Source: Demequina gelatinilytica (GTDB lineage: Bacteria; Actinomycetota; Actinomycetes; Actinomycetales; Demequinaceae). From it: a stretch of DNA of 64,000 nucleotides. The notes beneath the pieces are model-generated. The model worked only from the letters and a program-made list of their open reading frames with translations, was not told where the DNA came from and did not search any database. Positions 7,012 to 17,600 of this stretch are shown here, piece after piece. Location: contig NZ_BBLV01000011.1 in NCBI RefSeq assembly GCF_000971115.1, positions 41,375 through 105,374 on the forward strand, read 5' to 3'. Position 1 is the first letter of the stretch. Every line of letters begins with the position of its first letter. Made by a program: the position numbers and the translations under genes.

Positions 7012-9099
7012 TCAGCGCGAGATCCGCTCGGCCTCCTGCGGCGAGCGGGCGTCGACCCCCCGCGCCGCGAAGAGGGACGCGACGCCCACGCCCGCGGCCC
7101 CGCCGGCCAGGATGCCCAGAGCGGCGACCAGTGCGCGCAGCATCAGGACCGGCAGGTCGCGAGCGAGGATGGTCGAGGCGCCCGCGCCGAGCTGCTCCCA
7201 GACCTCGAACGTCGCCACGCCCAGCAGCCCGAGCGCGGTGCCCGCGAGCACGCCGAGGCCCATCGGCACCGCCACCCGCGCGATCGCCGCGATCTGGCGC
7301 CCGTGGCGGTCGAGGCCGAGCGCTCCTGCGGTGGCGGCCTCGCGCAGCGCGGCGCCGCGGCCCATCCACTCCGCGAGGCCCACCATGAAGCCGCCCGCCA
7401 TGAGCAGCAGCGCGCCCCCGAGCCACCAGGCCAGCAGGGCGTCCACCACGAGGTCCCACGTCGCGAGTGTCGCCCCGGCGGCCAAGAGGTCGTCGTCGTA
7501 GGCGAGCGCCGTGGCCATCACCGTCGTCTCCACCGCGCCGAAGGTCAGGCCGGCGGCGAGCAGAAGGCCGGTGGCCGCCGCGGTGAGCCCGCCCGTGCGG
7601 TGGTGCAACGCGTGGGAGGCGAGCACCAGCGACGGGCGTCCCGTGCGGGCCAACGCCCCGCTCACGTGTGGCAGCGCGGCCCGGACGGCGAGCACGCCGA
7701 GCGCCGCTGCGACGACGGCGACCGCGATCCACGCGCCGACCGCGATCGCGTCGATCCCTCCCGTGGTGCTCGGCGGGTTCCCCGCCGCCACGGCCAGTGC
7801 CAGGGCTCCGATACCCGCGAGCCAGGTCAGCGGCACGCGGCGGCTCCGCGGCTCGGCGTCGCGCTGGTGGGTCGCGCCGCGGGGGCTGAGCGCTGCGCTC
7901 GGCGCGACGCGCGAGGCCCACAGCGCAGGGACCAGCCCGATCACGAGCGCGAGCACCATCGCGAGCCCCCACAGGACCGCGGCGTACCCCCACGGCAGCA
8001 CCGCGACGCCGGGTCCGAAGATGTCGGGCCGGGCCTGTCCCGTGGCGGCGTAGGCCCACGCCTCGGCGGCCCAGCCCGCGACGATGCCCACGGCGCCCGC
8101 GACGAGCCCGACGGCGAGGCCCTCGACGATGCCGCCGGTCACGATGTCGCGTCGCGTCGCACCCAGCGCGCGAGCGGTCGCCACCCATTGCGTGCGCGCC
8201 TCGCCCTGCGCACGGCCGGCGGCCAGGGCGGCGCCGACGGCCACGGTCGCGAGCAGGGCCGCGCCGAGGACGGCGAGCCATTCTCCGACCCCCAGGTACC
8301 CCGACCACAGGGGCTCCGCGCCTTCGAAGGTCTGGGCGTCCCCCGCGAGGGCGTCGATCATCGGGCCGTCCCACGCGAAGGTGATGTCGTAGCGACCGGT
8401 GCGCTCTCCGGCCTCGTTGACCATCGGCCAGAACCCGCCGGTCCGTGCGATCGCATCCACGCTCTCGGGCGAGATGAGGCCTGCCGAGTCGGCGGCCGCG
8501 TCCTCGTAGCCGACGGACTTGATGAGGCCCACCAGGGTCAGCGGCACAGGTGGGGCGTCCGGCACACCGTCGGTCGATGTCGCGGTGACGGTGACGGCAT
8601 CTCCGATCGCGTAGCCGCGCAGCTCGGCGTACCGGGAGGCGAGCGCCACCTCGCCCGGGCCGGGCAGCCGGCCCGAGTACAGCATGTCCGTGCCGGCGGT
8701 GGGTTCCACCGCAGCGAGATAGGTGGTCGTCTCGTCGTGGTCCAGGTTCGCGTACACGACGGCGCTCGTGGTCACGTCGATGCCCTGGGCCCTCGCATCG
8801 TCGGCGATCGCCGACGCCTCCTCGGGCGTCACGGAATTCCAGTCGTCCCAGGTCTCGCCATCGATGATGCCGGGGCCGTCGCTCCATCCGTTGAGCGTCG
8901 CCAGGTGCTCGGCGTCGTACCCGCGCGCCCGGGAGATCTCGTCGCTCACGGCCGCCGAGGTCGCCAGGGATGAGAGCGTGAACGCCGCGAGCCCCGTCGC
9001 GAGCGCGACCATCACCCCCGCCGTCAGCGTGTAGCGGCGCTGCGCGCGCCACTGCTCGCGCACCAGAGCGCCGTTCAGTCCCCCGAAGATCCCTCGCAT
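7012..9099 (-). CDS. Orphan FtsX-type ABC transporter permease
   Basis: 695-aa permease of the FtsX/MacB type. An N-terminal membrane helix (about residues 20-48) precedes a large outside domain, then membrane clusters with a typical ARTQWVATARALGATRRDIV loop and a second set near the C-terminus (two FtsX units). No ATPase lies beside it; the nearest is at 24130-24882, and that gene shares this gene's promoter layout. Start ATG at 9097-9099 is supported by a predicted leaderless promoter (TAGCGT 7 nt upstream). Such transporters usually act in antibiotic defence, lipoprotein handling or envelope stress; the substrate is unknown. Confidence 0.85.
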   Translation of the reverse strand: MRGIFGGLNGALVREQWRAQRRYTLTAGVMVALATGLAAFTLSSLATSAAVSDEISRARGYDAEHLATLNGWSDGPGIIDGETWDDWNSVTPEEASAIADDARAQGIDVTTSAVVYANLDHDETTTYLAAVEPTAGTDMLYSGRLPGPGEVALASRYAELRGYAIGDAVTVTATSTDGVPDAPPVPLTLVGLIKSVGYEDAAADSAGLISPESVDAIARTGGFWPMVNEAGERTGRYDITFAWDGPMIDALAGDAQTFEGAEPLWSGYLGVGEWLAVLGAALLATVAVGAALAAGRAQGEARTQWVATARALGATRRDIVTGGIVEGLAVGLVAGAVGIVAGWAAEAWAYAATGQARPDIFGPGVAVLPWGYAAVLWGLAMVLALVIGLVPALWASRVAPSAALSPRGATHQRDAEPRSRRVPLTWLAGIGALALAVAAGNPPSTTGGIDAIAVGAWIAVAVVAAALGVLAVRAALPHVSGALARTGRPSLVLASHALHHRTGGLTAAATGLLLAAGLTFGAVETTVMATALAYDDDLLAAGATLATWDLVVDALLAWWLGGALLLMAGGFMVGLAEWMGRGAALREAATAGALGLDRHGRQIAAIARVAVPMGLGVLAGTALGLLGVATFEVWEQLGAGASTILARDLPVLMLRALVAALGILAGGAAGVGVASLFAARGVDARSPQEAERISR

Positions 9100-9105
9100 G
9101 GCGGC

Positions 9106-9173
9106 CACGCTAGCGACGCGGCGCCGAGCGCCGCATCGTCCCCGCGCATCGTTCCTGGGTGATACCCAGGTAT
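9106..9173 (-). promoter_or_regulatory. Activator-type promoter of the orphan permease
   Basis: On the minus strand: palindrome ATACCTGGGTAT (9162-9173), GAACG, then GGACGATGC (9133-9141), and -10 TAGCGT (9107-9112) 7 nt before the ATG. The layout is the same base for base in position as the promoter at 24889-24956, including the 63-nt distance from palindrome to start codon. The region has no good -35, so an activator bound at about -60 is likely (inference). Confidence 0.65.
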
Positions 9174-9179
9174 GACCCG

Positions 9180-9683
9180 CTATCCCTCCTCGGGGTGCGG
9201 CTTGCCGGGCGTGACCGGCGGGAGCGCCGACCACGGGAACGTGATCCAGAGGTCGGTGCGCTTCCAGACGTAGTCGGGGTCGATCACCGAGTGCGACTTC
9301 GCGTACAGCACCACCGTGCGGACCTCGCCGGCGTGCTCCTCCATGAGGCGCTTCACCAGGGCGAGCGTCTCGCCGGTGTCCGCGACGTCGTCCGCGATGA
9401 GGACCTTGAGGCCCTTCATGGCGTCGGTGTCGAGCAGCGGCGGCAGGAGCACGGGCGCGGGCAGGCGCTCGTCGATGCCGGTGTAGAACTCGACGTTGAG
9501 CGTGCCGACGCCCTTGGTCCCCAGCGCGTAGGAGATCGCGCCTCCGACCGGCAGGCCGCCACGCGCGACGGCGACCACCACATCGGGTTCGTAGCCCGAG
9601 TCGACCACCATCTGCGCGAGCTCGCGCGAGGCGTCGCCGTAGCCCTGCCAGGTGAGGATCTCGCGCTCGGGTGTCTGGGTCAT
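9180..9683 (-). CDS. Type I phosphoribosyltransferase family protein (XGPRT-like)
   Basis: 167-aa PRTase. The PRPP-binding motif VLIADDVADTGET is at residues 94-106, and VVVAVARGGLPVG (36-48) is the PPi loop region. The fold suits xanthine/guanine or hypoxanthine salvage, yet the base specificity cannot be read safely; it may act in purine salvage given purL 2.7 kb away. Start ATG at 9681-9683 follows a perfect AAGGAG. Divergent from the unknown gene at 9741. Confidence 0.85.
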   Translation of the reverse strand: MTQTPEREILTWQGYGDASRELAQMVVDSGYEPDVVVAVARGGLPVGGAISYALGTKGVGTLNVEFYTGIDERLPAPVLLPPLLDTDAMKGLKVLIADDVADTGETLALVKRLMEEHAGEVRTVVLYAKSHSVIDPDYVWKRTDLWITFPWSALPPVTPGKPHPEEG

Positions 9684-9740
9684 GGTCGCTCCTTCCGGTG
9701 AGGCGAGGGTACCCGTGCACGGGGCGGCTAGCCTGGCGCG

Positions 9741-11012
9741 ATGGGTTTCTTCACCGCCGACGGGGACGAGCGCCGTTTCTACGAGGCCGATGCGTGGTTC
9801 CAGGCGTGGCTCGCCTCGAGCCCCAAGAGCGCCGAGTACCTCGCGACGCGCCTGCGCAAGGCGACGGGTCATGACCTGCACTTCACCGCGGCCGAGCTGC
9901 GCCCCACCGTCGACTGGGTGACGCGCGACCTGCGCAAGGACCGCTCCGCCGTGAAGCCCGACTGGGCCTACCGCTCGGAGCTCGGCCAGGAGCTCACCAT
10001 GCACGGCGCCGCGCTGATCGACGGGCTGCTCGTGTACATCGGCGGCCTGGCCGATGCGCATCGTCCGATGTCGTGGGGGCTCGACCAGCGCGAGTCCGCG
10101 CCGACGTACCTCGACCCCGTCCTGGGCCCCGGCGGCCCGCCGGTCGCGATGCTGCCGTACGCGGTGGCCGCGATGGGGCACGGCCGCGCCTCATGGGACG
10201 CCGTCGAGGACGTGCTGCGCTGGTTCGACACCAGCGGCGAGCTCTCCTACGCCGACTTCGACACCCCCGCCGAGGTGCGCGAGTCGTTCATCCCCAAGGG
10301 CGGTCTCCTGCGGAAGGTCGAGCGTCCCGCGGAGCTGCCGCGCGCGGCGCTGTCCGAGGTGCTCGGTCCGCTCAGCGAGGAGGACCCCGGCCTGGTGGTG
10401 AACGATGCCGGGCCCGGGCACGCACCCGGGACGCCGTCCGATGCGACGCACCACGCGATCGTCATGCTCGCGGCCGGTGCGATCGACGAGGCCGCGCTGC
10501 TGCGCTTCCTGCGCGGGTGCGACGCCGCGCCCGGCATCCAGCGCGTGCTGTTCCGCAGCCACCACATCCTCGAGGTGTGGGCGCCGGGCCTGCTCACCGT
10601 CGAGGTGCTCGCGGCGCTGCGCGTCGCGGCCCGCGTCGAGCTGCCGACGCGCCCCGAGGATGCCCCGCTCAGCGAGGACGACCGTCGAGGGCTCCTGCTG
10701 CGCGCCCCGTTCCTCGAGCGGCTCGGGAAGGCCGAGGACCTCGCCTTCCGCACCATCGAGATCGACGGCTTCGACGCGACCGTCACCGTGCAGACCCCGT
10801 GGCTCGACGACTACACCTACACCGTGGCGCTCCACCCGCGCATCGTCGAGACGCTCACCGAGGCGCGGATGCACGCCGTCGCGGACGCGCTCGGGGAGCT
10901 TCCCGGGGTGGACCGGGTGCTGTGGGAGGACGCGGAGGGCGTGCACGTGCATGCGCCGGGGCTGCCCGTCGAGCAGCTGGCGGATGCCGTGGCGGAGGCG
11001 CTCCGAGGCTGA
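9741..11012 (+). CDS. 423-aa protein of unknown function
   Basis: I do not recognise this protein. It is soluble, with no signal peptide or membrane helix, rich in Ala, Leu and acidic residues. The N-terminal third holds FYEADAWFQAWLASSPKS and a Lys/Arg-rich stretch; the middle contains GPGHAPGTPSDATHHA followed by a helical segment; the C-terminal part (about 335-423) has alternating beta-like hydrophobics (VTVQTPWLDDYTYTVAL). A promoter with -10 TAGCCT ends 6 nt before the ATG, so it is predicted leaderless. It stands alone between a PRTase gene and repeats. Codon use matches neighbours, so it is native. Confidence 0.75.
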   Translation: MGFFTADGDERRFYEADAWFQAWLASSPKSAEYLATRLRKATGHDLHFTAAELRPTVDWVTRDLRKDRSAVKPDWAYRSELGQELTMHGAALIDGLLVYIGGLADAHRPMSWGLDQRESAPTYLDPVLGPGGPPVAMLPYAVAAMGHGRASWDAVEDVLRWFDTSGELSYADFDTPAEVRESFIPKGGLLRKVERPAELPRAALSEVLGPLSEEDPGLVVNDAGPGHAPGTPSDATHHAIVMLAAGAIDEAALLRFLRGCDAAPGIQRVLFRSHHILEVWAPGLLTVEVLAALRVAARVELPTRPEDAPLSEDDRRGLLLRAPFLERLGKAEDLAFRTIEIDGFDATVTVQTPWLDDYTYTVALHPRIVETLTEARMHAVADALGELPGVDRVLWEDAEGVHVHAPGLPVEQLADAVAEALRG

Positions 11013-11045
11013 GCCTCCTCGCGCCGCCCGGTGCTCCCGCCGCAC

Positions 11046-11182
11046 CACGTGCTGATCGTGCGGTGTCGCGCCCTCGCGACGTCGCAATCGGCGCGGATCG
11101 TGCGGGGGAGCTCCGCGCAGCGAGACACGATTCGCACGCGATGTGCCCCAGCGAGCCGCAGGTCCGACACGATCCGCACGTG
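11046..11182. repeat. Nested palindromic intergenic repeat
   Basis: The gap between 11012 and 11236 carries four copies of a GTGCGNATCGTG-like unit, two per strand. Outer arms CACGTGCTGATCGTG (11046-11060) and CACGATCCGCACGTG (11168-11182) pair with one mismatch; inner copies are GCGCGGATCGTGCGG (near 11091) and GACACGATTCGCACGCG (near 11124). The stretch CCCTCGCGACG...GCGGATC.GTGCGG recurs in the repeat at 41851-41941. No gene is visible in this gap. It may be a REP-type element or a multi-site operator for the gene at 11236. Confidence 0.55.
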
Positions 11183-11235
11183 TTCCGGGCGCGGGCTCCG
11201 ATTGACGCGTGGCGCGAACCGGACAAGATGGACCC

Positions 11236-11703
11236 ATGCGCGCCTTGCGGATAGCAGGCCTGACGGCGATGACGGCGGTGGTGGTGGTCATCGCCTGGTT
11301 CGGGCTGTGGGAGGCGCCCGCGCGCACGGCGACCTACACGGGCGACCACGCCGGTGAGGGCGTGCCGGTGAGCGACGTGGTGGTCGAGCCCCACGGGTGG
11401 TGGACGGTCTGCGTCTCGGGGGCCATGGGGGAGGGCGCGCAGTCGGTGGGCGTGATCCTGCCCGACACGTGGACCGCGCACCGGTTCGGCGTGATCCCGC
11501 GTGCAGTGCTCGATCGGTCAGACGCGGAGGTGCGCGACCGTGCCTCCGGGACCGTGATGCCGCGGGACCGGGCCACCACGCTCGAGGGCACGCTGCTCGA
11601 CGTCGACGATCCGGACGATGCTGTGGTCGCCCAGCAGTGGGTCGACCTGTGCGGCGAGGCGGATCTCTACGCGGCGATGACCCCGCTCGCCGTCCTCGAG
11701 TAG
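11236..11703 (+). CDS. Membrane-anchored protein of unknown function, paralog A
   Basis: 155 aa; one N-terminal membrane helix (about residues 4-22) and an outside domain. It is related to the next gene: both carry a TVC motif, then VGVILPDTW / IGVLLVDGF, and near the end W..x.CGEAD / W...CGAAD. The two cysteines (in TVC and CG) may form a disulfide outside the membrane. I use the ATG at 11236 (MRALRIAG), which begins right before the membrane helix; an ATG at 11209 would add 9 residues. No family is recognised. Confidence 0.7.
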   Translation: MRALRIAGLTAMTAVVVVIAWFGLWEAPARTATYTGDHAGEGVPVSDVVVEPHGWWTVCVSGAMGEGAQSVGVILPDTWTAHRFGVIPRAVLDRSDAEVRDRASGTVMPRDRATTLEGTLLDVDDPDDAVVAQQWVDLCGEADLYAAMTPLAVLE

Positions 11704-11749
11704 TGCGAATCCCCTGGTGATGCCCGCCCCTACCTGCTAGAACGGCTCC

Positions 11750-12271
11750 ATGGGGGCAGCTCAGCAGCAGGTGAAGGACCAGTCATCGGCCACACGCGCG
11801 GCGGCGGCAGGGGTGGCGGTCGCGGGAGCGGCGCTCGCGGTGGTCGCGACGGCCGTCCTGTGGGATCGCCCGGCGGAGGTGCCGACCTACGAGGCGTCGG
11901 CCTGGACCGGCGAGTCGACCGAGATCGAGGGCTACGTGAGCCTCGAGACGCGCGGGCTGTTCACCGTGTGCCCGGAGCTGGTCACCGACGGCAAGGCCCG
12001 CATCGGCGTGCTGCTGGTCGATGGGTTCAGCGCCACCATCCCCGGCATCGGCCTCTCCCACTCCGGGCCCTGGCTCACTGCTCCCGCCGGCGAGCGCGTG
12101 GCCGATGCGCCACTCGTATACGACCATCCGACCGATGTGCAGGTGCTCGACCCTGCGGTCGCGGCCGACGCGGCGCTCGCGGACTCCTGGACCGCCTCGT
12201 GCGGCGCGGCGGACTCGGTGGTGCTCATCGACCCCGACGCGACCGTCACGGCGCCCGGCTTCACCAACTGA
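11750..12271 (+). CDS. Membrane-anchored protein of unknown function, paralog B
   Basis: 173 aa; short cytoplasmic N-terminus, membrane helix at about residues 16-38, then an outside domain of about 130 residues. It shares with paralog A the FTVC segment, the IGVLLVDG strand and a final W...CGAAD motif, so the pair arose by tandem duplication. The ATG at 11750 follows TAGAAC by 6 nt, a weak leaderless-type arrangement. It lies 84 nt before purL but no functional link is evident. Confidence 0.72.
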   Translation: MGAAQQQVKDQSSATRAAAAGVAVAGAALAVVATAVLWDRPAEVPTYEASAWTGESTEIEGYVSLETRGLFTVCPELVTDGKARIGVLLVDGFSATIPGIGLSHSGPWLTAPAGERVADAPLVYDHPTDVQVLDPAVAADAALADSWTASCGAADSVVLIDPDATVTAPGFTN

Positions 12272-12354
12272 GCCCCCCGGGGCCGCGGGGCCATCCGCCG
12301 GGGAGCGCGCGGCTAGGATTGCCGGGTATCCGCCGGCACTCTCACGAGGACACC

Positions 12355-14661
12355 ATGACCGACGCCCCCGCCCAGCCCGCCGCCCACCTCGACACCGTCG
12401 AGCACGCGGCCGCCACTCCGGACGAGCAGCAGCCCTGGGGTGAGCTCGGCCTCAAGCACGACGAGTACCAGCGCATCCGCGACCTCCTGGGCCGCCGCCC
12501 CACCAACGCGGAGCTCGCGATGTACTCGGTCATGTGGTCGGAGCACTGCAGCTACAAGTCCTCGAAGGTGCACCTGCGCCAGTTCGGCGAGAAGACGACT
12601 CCTGAGATGAAGGAGCGCCTGATGGTCGGCATCGGCGAGAACGCCGGTGTGGTCGACATCGGCGACGGCTGGGCCGTCACGTTCAAGGTCGAGTCCCACA
12701 ACCACCCGTCCTTCGTCGAGCCGTACCAGGGCGCCGCGACCGGCGTCGGCGGCATCGTCCGCGACATCCTCGCGATGGGTGCCCGCCCGGTCGCCGCGAT
12801 GGACGAGCTCCGCTTCGGCGCGATCGACCACCCCGACACGGCCCGCGTGGTCCACGGCGTGGTCTCCGGCGTCGGCGGCTACGGCAACTCGCTGGGCCTG
12901 CCCAACATCGGCGGCGGCGCGCGCTTCGACTCCTGCTACCAGGGCAACCCGCTGGTCAACGCGCTGTGCGTGGGCGTGATGAAGCACGAGGACATCCACC
13001 TCGCCTCCGCCGAGGGCGTGGGCAACAAGGTGGTGCTCTTCGGCGCCCGCACCGGCGGCGACGGCATCGGCGGCGCGTCCATCCTCGCCTCGGAGACCTT
13101 CGAGGACGGCGTCCCCGCCAAGCGCCCGAGCGTCCAGGTGGGCGACCCGTTCATGGAGAAGGTGCTCATCGAGTGCTGCCTCGAGCTGTTCGCCGCGGAC
13201 GTGGTCCAGGGCATCCAGGACCTCGGCGCGGCCGGGATCTCGTGCGCGACGTCGGAGCTCGCCTCGAACGGCTCGGGCGGCATGCACGTGTGGCTCGACG
13301 ACGTCCTGCTGCGCGACCCCACGCTGAACGCCGGCGAGATCCTCATGTCGGAGTCGCAGGAGCGCATGATGGCCGTGGTCACGCCGGAGAAGCTCGACCA
13401 GTTCCTCCAGATCACCGGCAAGTGGGACATCGAGACCGCCGTGGTCGGCGAGGTCAACGACTCGGGCCGTCTCACCATCGACCACCACGGCGAGCGCATC
13501 GTCGACGTGGACCCGCGCACCGTCGCGCACGACGGCCCGGTGTACAACCGCCCGTTCCACCGCCCCGCGTGGATGGACGCCCTCCAGGCCGATGCCTTCG
13601 CGGGCGACCTCCCGGCGACCGGCGAGGCGATGCGGGCGGCCTTCCTCACGCTCCTCAGCAGCCCGAACATGTCCTCGCGGACCTGGATCACGAACCAGTA
13701 CGACCGTTACGTGCAGGGCAACACCGCCGCCGCGCGCCCGGACACCGCGGGCGTCATCCGCGTCGACGAGACGACGGGGCGCGGCGTCGCGATCGCCACG
13801 CGCTCCAACGACCGCTTCACCAAGCTCGACCCGTACAACGGCGCGCGGCAGTCCGTCGCGGCGGCCTTCCGCGCCGTCGCGATCGCGGGCGCCGAGCCGA
13901 CCGCCGTCACCGATGGGCTGAACTTCGGCTCGCCCGAGGACCCCGACTCGATGTGGCAGTTCGCGGAGGCCATCCGCGGCCTTGCCGATGCGTGCCAGGA
14001 GCTCGGCGTCCCGGTCACCGGCGGCAACGTCTCGCTCTACAACGGCACGGGCGAGCCCGGGCGGATCGACTCCTCGATCAACCCCACGGCCATCGTCGGC
14101 ATCCTCGGCATCCTCGACGACGTCGCCCGCGCGACCCCGTCGGGCTGGCGCGAGGACGGCCAGCTGCTGTTCCTCATCGGCGCCACCAAGCCGGAGCTCG
14201 ACGGAAGCGAACTGGCCTCGACTCAGGGTCACCTGGGCGGTCTTCCGCCGGTGCTCGACCTCGCGTGGGAGAAGGAGCTCGCGGAGATCCTCATCGCGTG
14301 CTCGCGCGACGGCCTGGTCGATGCGGCTCGTGACGTCTCCGAGGGCGGCCTCGCGGCCGCCGCGGCGTACGGCGCGCTGCGCTACGGCGTCGGCGCGCGC
14401 ATCGTCCTCGACGAGGTGTGCGAGCGCGACGGCCTGACCCCCGCGCAGGCGCTGTTCTCCGAGTCGCAGGGCCGTGCGCTGCTCACGGTGCCGCGCACCG
14501 AGGAGCCGCGCTTCGTGGCGATGCTCGAGGCGCGCGGCGTGCCGTTCGCGCGCGTGGGCGTCACCGGCGGCGACATGCTCGACGTCCAGGGCCAGTTCGA
14601 GGTCCCGGTGGCGGAGCTCACCGAGGCCTGGGAGGCTCCGCTTCCTTCGCGCTTCGCCTGA
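12355..14661 (+). CDS. purL: Phosphoribosylformylglycinamidine synthase, large subunit (small-type PurL)
   Basis: ATP-dependent amidation of FGAR to FGAM, step four of purine synthesis; the small-type PurL works with PurQ and PurS, not present in this window. 768 aa. Visible: [14 protein letters not shown] (58-71), the ATP/Mg region [22 protein letters not shown] (about 112-133) and two AIRS-like halves. Start ATG at 12355 follows GAGGA; the open frame extends 165 codons further upstream but those belong to the frame-shifted shadow of paralog B. -10 TAGGAT occurs 36 nt upstream. Confidence 0.96.
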   Translation: MTDAPAQPAAHLDTVEHAAATPDEQQPWGELGLKHDEYQRIRDLLGRRPTNAELAMYSVMWSEHCSYKSSKVHLRQFGEKTTPEMKERLMVGIGENAGVVDIGDGWAVTFKVESHNHPSFVEPYQGAATGVGGIVRDILAMGARPVAAMDELRFGAIDHPDTARVVHGVVSGVGGYGNSLGLPNIGGGARFDSCYQGNPLVNALCVGVMKHEDIHLASAEGVGNKVVLFGARTGGDGIGGASILASETFEDGVPAKRPSVQVGDPFMEKVLIECCLELFAADVVQGIQDLGAAGISCATSELASNGSGGMHVWLDDVLLRDPTLNAGEILMSESQERMMAVVTPEKLDQFLQITGKWDIETAVVGEVNDSGRLTIDHHGERIVDVDPRTVAHDGPVYNRPFHRPAWMDALQADAFAGDLPATGEAMRAAFLTLLSSPNMSSRTWITNQYDRYVQGNTAAARPDTAGVIRVDETTGRGVAIATRSNDRFTKLDPYNGARQSVAAAFRAVAIAGAEPTAVTDGLNFGSPEDPDSMWQFAEAIRGLADACQELGVPVTGGNVSLYNGTGEPGRIDSSINPTAIVGILGILDDVARATPSGWREDGQLLFLIGATKPELDGSELASTQGHLGGLPPVLDLAWEKELAEILIACSRDGLVDAARDVSEGGLAAAAAYGALRYGVGARIVLDEVCERDGLTPAQALFSESQGRALLTVPRTEEPRFVAMLEARGVPFARVGVTGGDMLDVQGQFEVPVAELTEAWEAPLPSRFA

Positions 14662-14678
14662 GGCCTCCGCCAGGGGCG

Positions 14679-17600
14679 ATGCGCGGGTCGGGCATGAGGG
14701 CACGCGGCTGGGTGGCGCTCGCCGGCGCGCTCGCGCTCGCTGTCGGCGCGGCCGTGGTCCTCACGCGCTCCGACCCGACCCCGTGGGCCGGCACCCCCGA
14801 GGTGTTCGAGGTGAACCGGCTCGAGGCCGCGGCGCGCGCGATCCCCGTGGCAGACGCCGCGACCGCGCTCGAGCTCGGTGCATATGAAGCAGAGGAGGCC
14901 TCGCCGTGGCTCCTCTCGCTGAGCGGCGAGTGGAGCTTCCGGTGGTCGCCCACCGCTGAGGAAGCGAGCCTGGACTTCGTGGACCCGGCCACCGATGTCG
15001 GCGGCTGGGACACGGTCGAGGTGCCGCATCACTGGCAGCTCGACGGCTACGGGGACGCCGAGTCGGGCGACCTCGTCTACCTCAACGAGCAGTACCCCTG
15101 GGAGGCCTACGGGGAGCTCACGCCGTTCGAGATCCCCGACGCGCACAACTCCGTCGGCTCCTACCGGCGTCAGGTGGACGTGCCCGAGGACTGGGGCGGT
15201 CGTCGCATCGTCCTGGCCTTCCAGGGCGTGAAGTCCGCGTTCACGGTGTGGGTGAACGGCGTCGAGGTGGGCTACAGCGAGGACTCGTACGCGCCCGCGG
15301 AGTTCGACCTCACGGCCGCGATCCGGCCGGGCGCCAACACCGTCGCGGTGCTGGTGCACCGGTGGTCGGACGGGTCCTGGCTCGAGAACCAGGATCAGAT
15401 CGACCTGTCGGGCATCTTCCGCGAGGTCGAGCTGTACTCGACGCCGCAGTCCTTCCTTGCGGACCACACCGTGACCACCGACGTCGCCGACGACCTTCGC
15501 AGCGCCACCGTGGAGGCCACCCTCGACGTCGTGGGCGACGCGACGGTGCGCGCGTCGCTGCACGATGCGACGGGCGCCGTGGTCGGGGAGGCGACCGGGG
15601 CATCGTCCGCCATCCCTGTCGATGATCCGCGCCTGTGGTCGGCCGAGGACCCGTACCTCTACACGCTCGTCTACGAGCTCCTCGATGGCGACAACGTGAT
15701 CGAGACCGTCGCGACCCGCATCGGGATCCGCGAGTTCGGGATCGTCGACGGGCTCATGACGCTCAACGGCATGCCGCTCGACATCAAGGGGGTCAACCGC
15801 TCCGAGATGCATCCGGACACGGGCCAGGCGCTCACCGAGGAGCAGACCCGCGCGGACCTCGTCGCGATGCGCGAGGCGAACATCACCGCGGTCCGTACCT
15901 CGCACTACCCGGCGAGCCCCGCGCTCTACCGACTCGCGGATGAGATCGGCATGTACGTCCTCGACGAGGCTGCGCTCGAGACCCACGACCTGCGCCCGTT
16001 CCCCGACGGCGCCCCGGAGTGGGACGCCGCCGTCCTGGACCGCATCGTGAGCATGTACGAGCGCGACAAGAACCATGCCTCGGTGCTGTGGTGGTCGCTC
16101 GGCAACGAGATCGGGCCCGGCGACGTGTTCGCGAAGGCCGCGGACTGGTTGCGCGCCACCGACCCCACGCGCCTGGTCCACTTCCAGGAGGACAGCACGG
16201 TCGCGGACATCGACGGGGTGTTCTACCCCTACGTGTCGACGCTCGAGGAGCGCGCGGCGACCACCAACGGGCGGCCCTGGATGATGACCGAGTACCAGCA
16301 CGCGCTCGGCGCCGGCCTGGGCGGCATCGAGGAGTTCTGGGAGGTCGTCGACACGAGCCCCGAGATGCAGGGCGGTTTCGTGTGGCAGTGGGCGGACCAG
16401 TCGATCCGCCTGCCGATCGACGGCGGCGTCGCGGCGCTTCCCGTCGCGGACGATGCCCCCGCCGGATCGACGTACCTGTCCTACGGCGACGACTGGGGCG
16501 AGCTGCCCACGTCGGGCGCGTGGACGCTCAACGGGATCGTGAACCCCGACCGCGAGGCGCAGCCCGAGCTGCTCGACCTCGCCGCGGTCTACGCGCCGGT
16601 CGAGATCGTGGACACGGATCTCGAGGCCGGACGTATCGAGCTGCGCAACGAGCACCTCTTCACGGACCTCGCGGCCCTCGACGCGACGTGGGTGCTCGAG
16701 GCGGACGGCGTGGCCCTCGCCTCGGGTCCCTTGGACGTCGCGCTCGCACCGGGCGAGACCGGCTGGGTCGACCTGCCCGTGACGGAGCCCGCGGACCCGG
16801 TCCCGGGCGCGACGTACCGGGTGACGGTCTCCTTCTCGCTTGCCTCCGACACCGCGTGGGCGCCCGCGGGGCACACGGTCGCCGCGCTCCAGGTGACGAT
16901 GCCGTGGGACGGCGGGGCGGTCGATGCGCCGGGCGAGCGGGGCGAGGTCTCGGTCGAGGAGGCAGCCGGGATGACGACCGTCTCCGGCCATGGCTTCGCG
17001 GCCTCCTTCGACATCACGACGGGCGCGCTCGCGTCCTACGCGGTCGACGGCATCGAGCTCCTCGCCGAGCCGTGGCACCCCGACTTCTGGCGCGCCCCCA
17101 CGCAGAACGACCTGCTCAACGGCGTCACGGACAACGCGCTGTCATGGAAGGGCGCGGGCGAGGCGCTCGAGGACGTCTCGGTGGGGGTCGACGCCGGACC
17201 TGATGCGGCGACCGTCCACGTCGCGGCCACCGTGCCCGCGGCCGGCAGCCCCGCCTGGGAGGCCGTCTACACCGTCACCGGCGACGGCGCGATCGCGGTG
17301 GACGCGACGCTCGGCGCGACCTCGCGTGCCTTCGAGATCCCTGCCGTGGGCATCGAGCTCACGCTTCCCGGCGAGCTCTCGCAGCTGCGCTGGCTGGGCG
17401 CCGGCCCGCATGAGACATGGCGCGACCGCGATGCAGGCGCGCTCATCTCGATGTGGAGGTCGACGGTCGAGGACCAGGTCTTCGACAATGTCCGCCCGCA
17501 GGCGACCGGCAACCACACCGGCGTCGAGTGGTGGGCCGTGACGGACGATGCGGGCGCGGGGCTCCTGGTGGTCGCGGGCGACGCGCCGCTCGAGACCGCG

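Noticed and set aside
11860..12354. N-terminal extension of PurL
   Set aside because: The extra codons are the frame-shifted shadow of the paralog B gene; PurL homology begins at about 12355.
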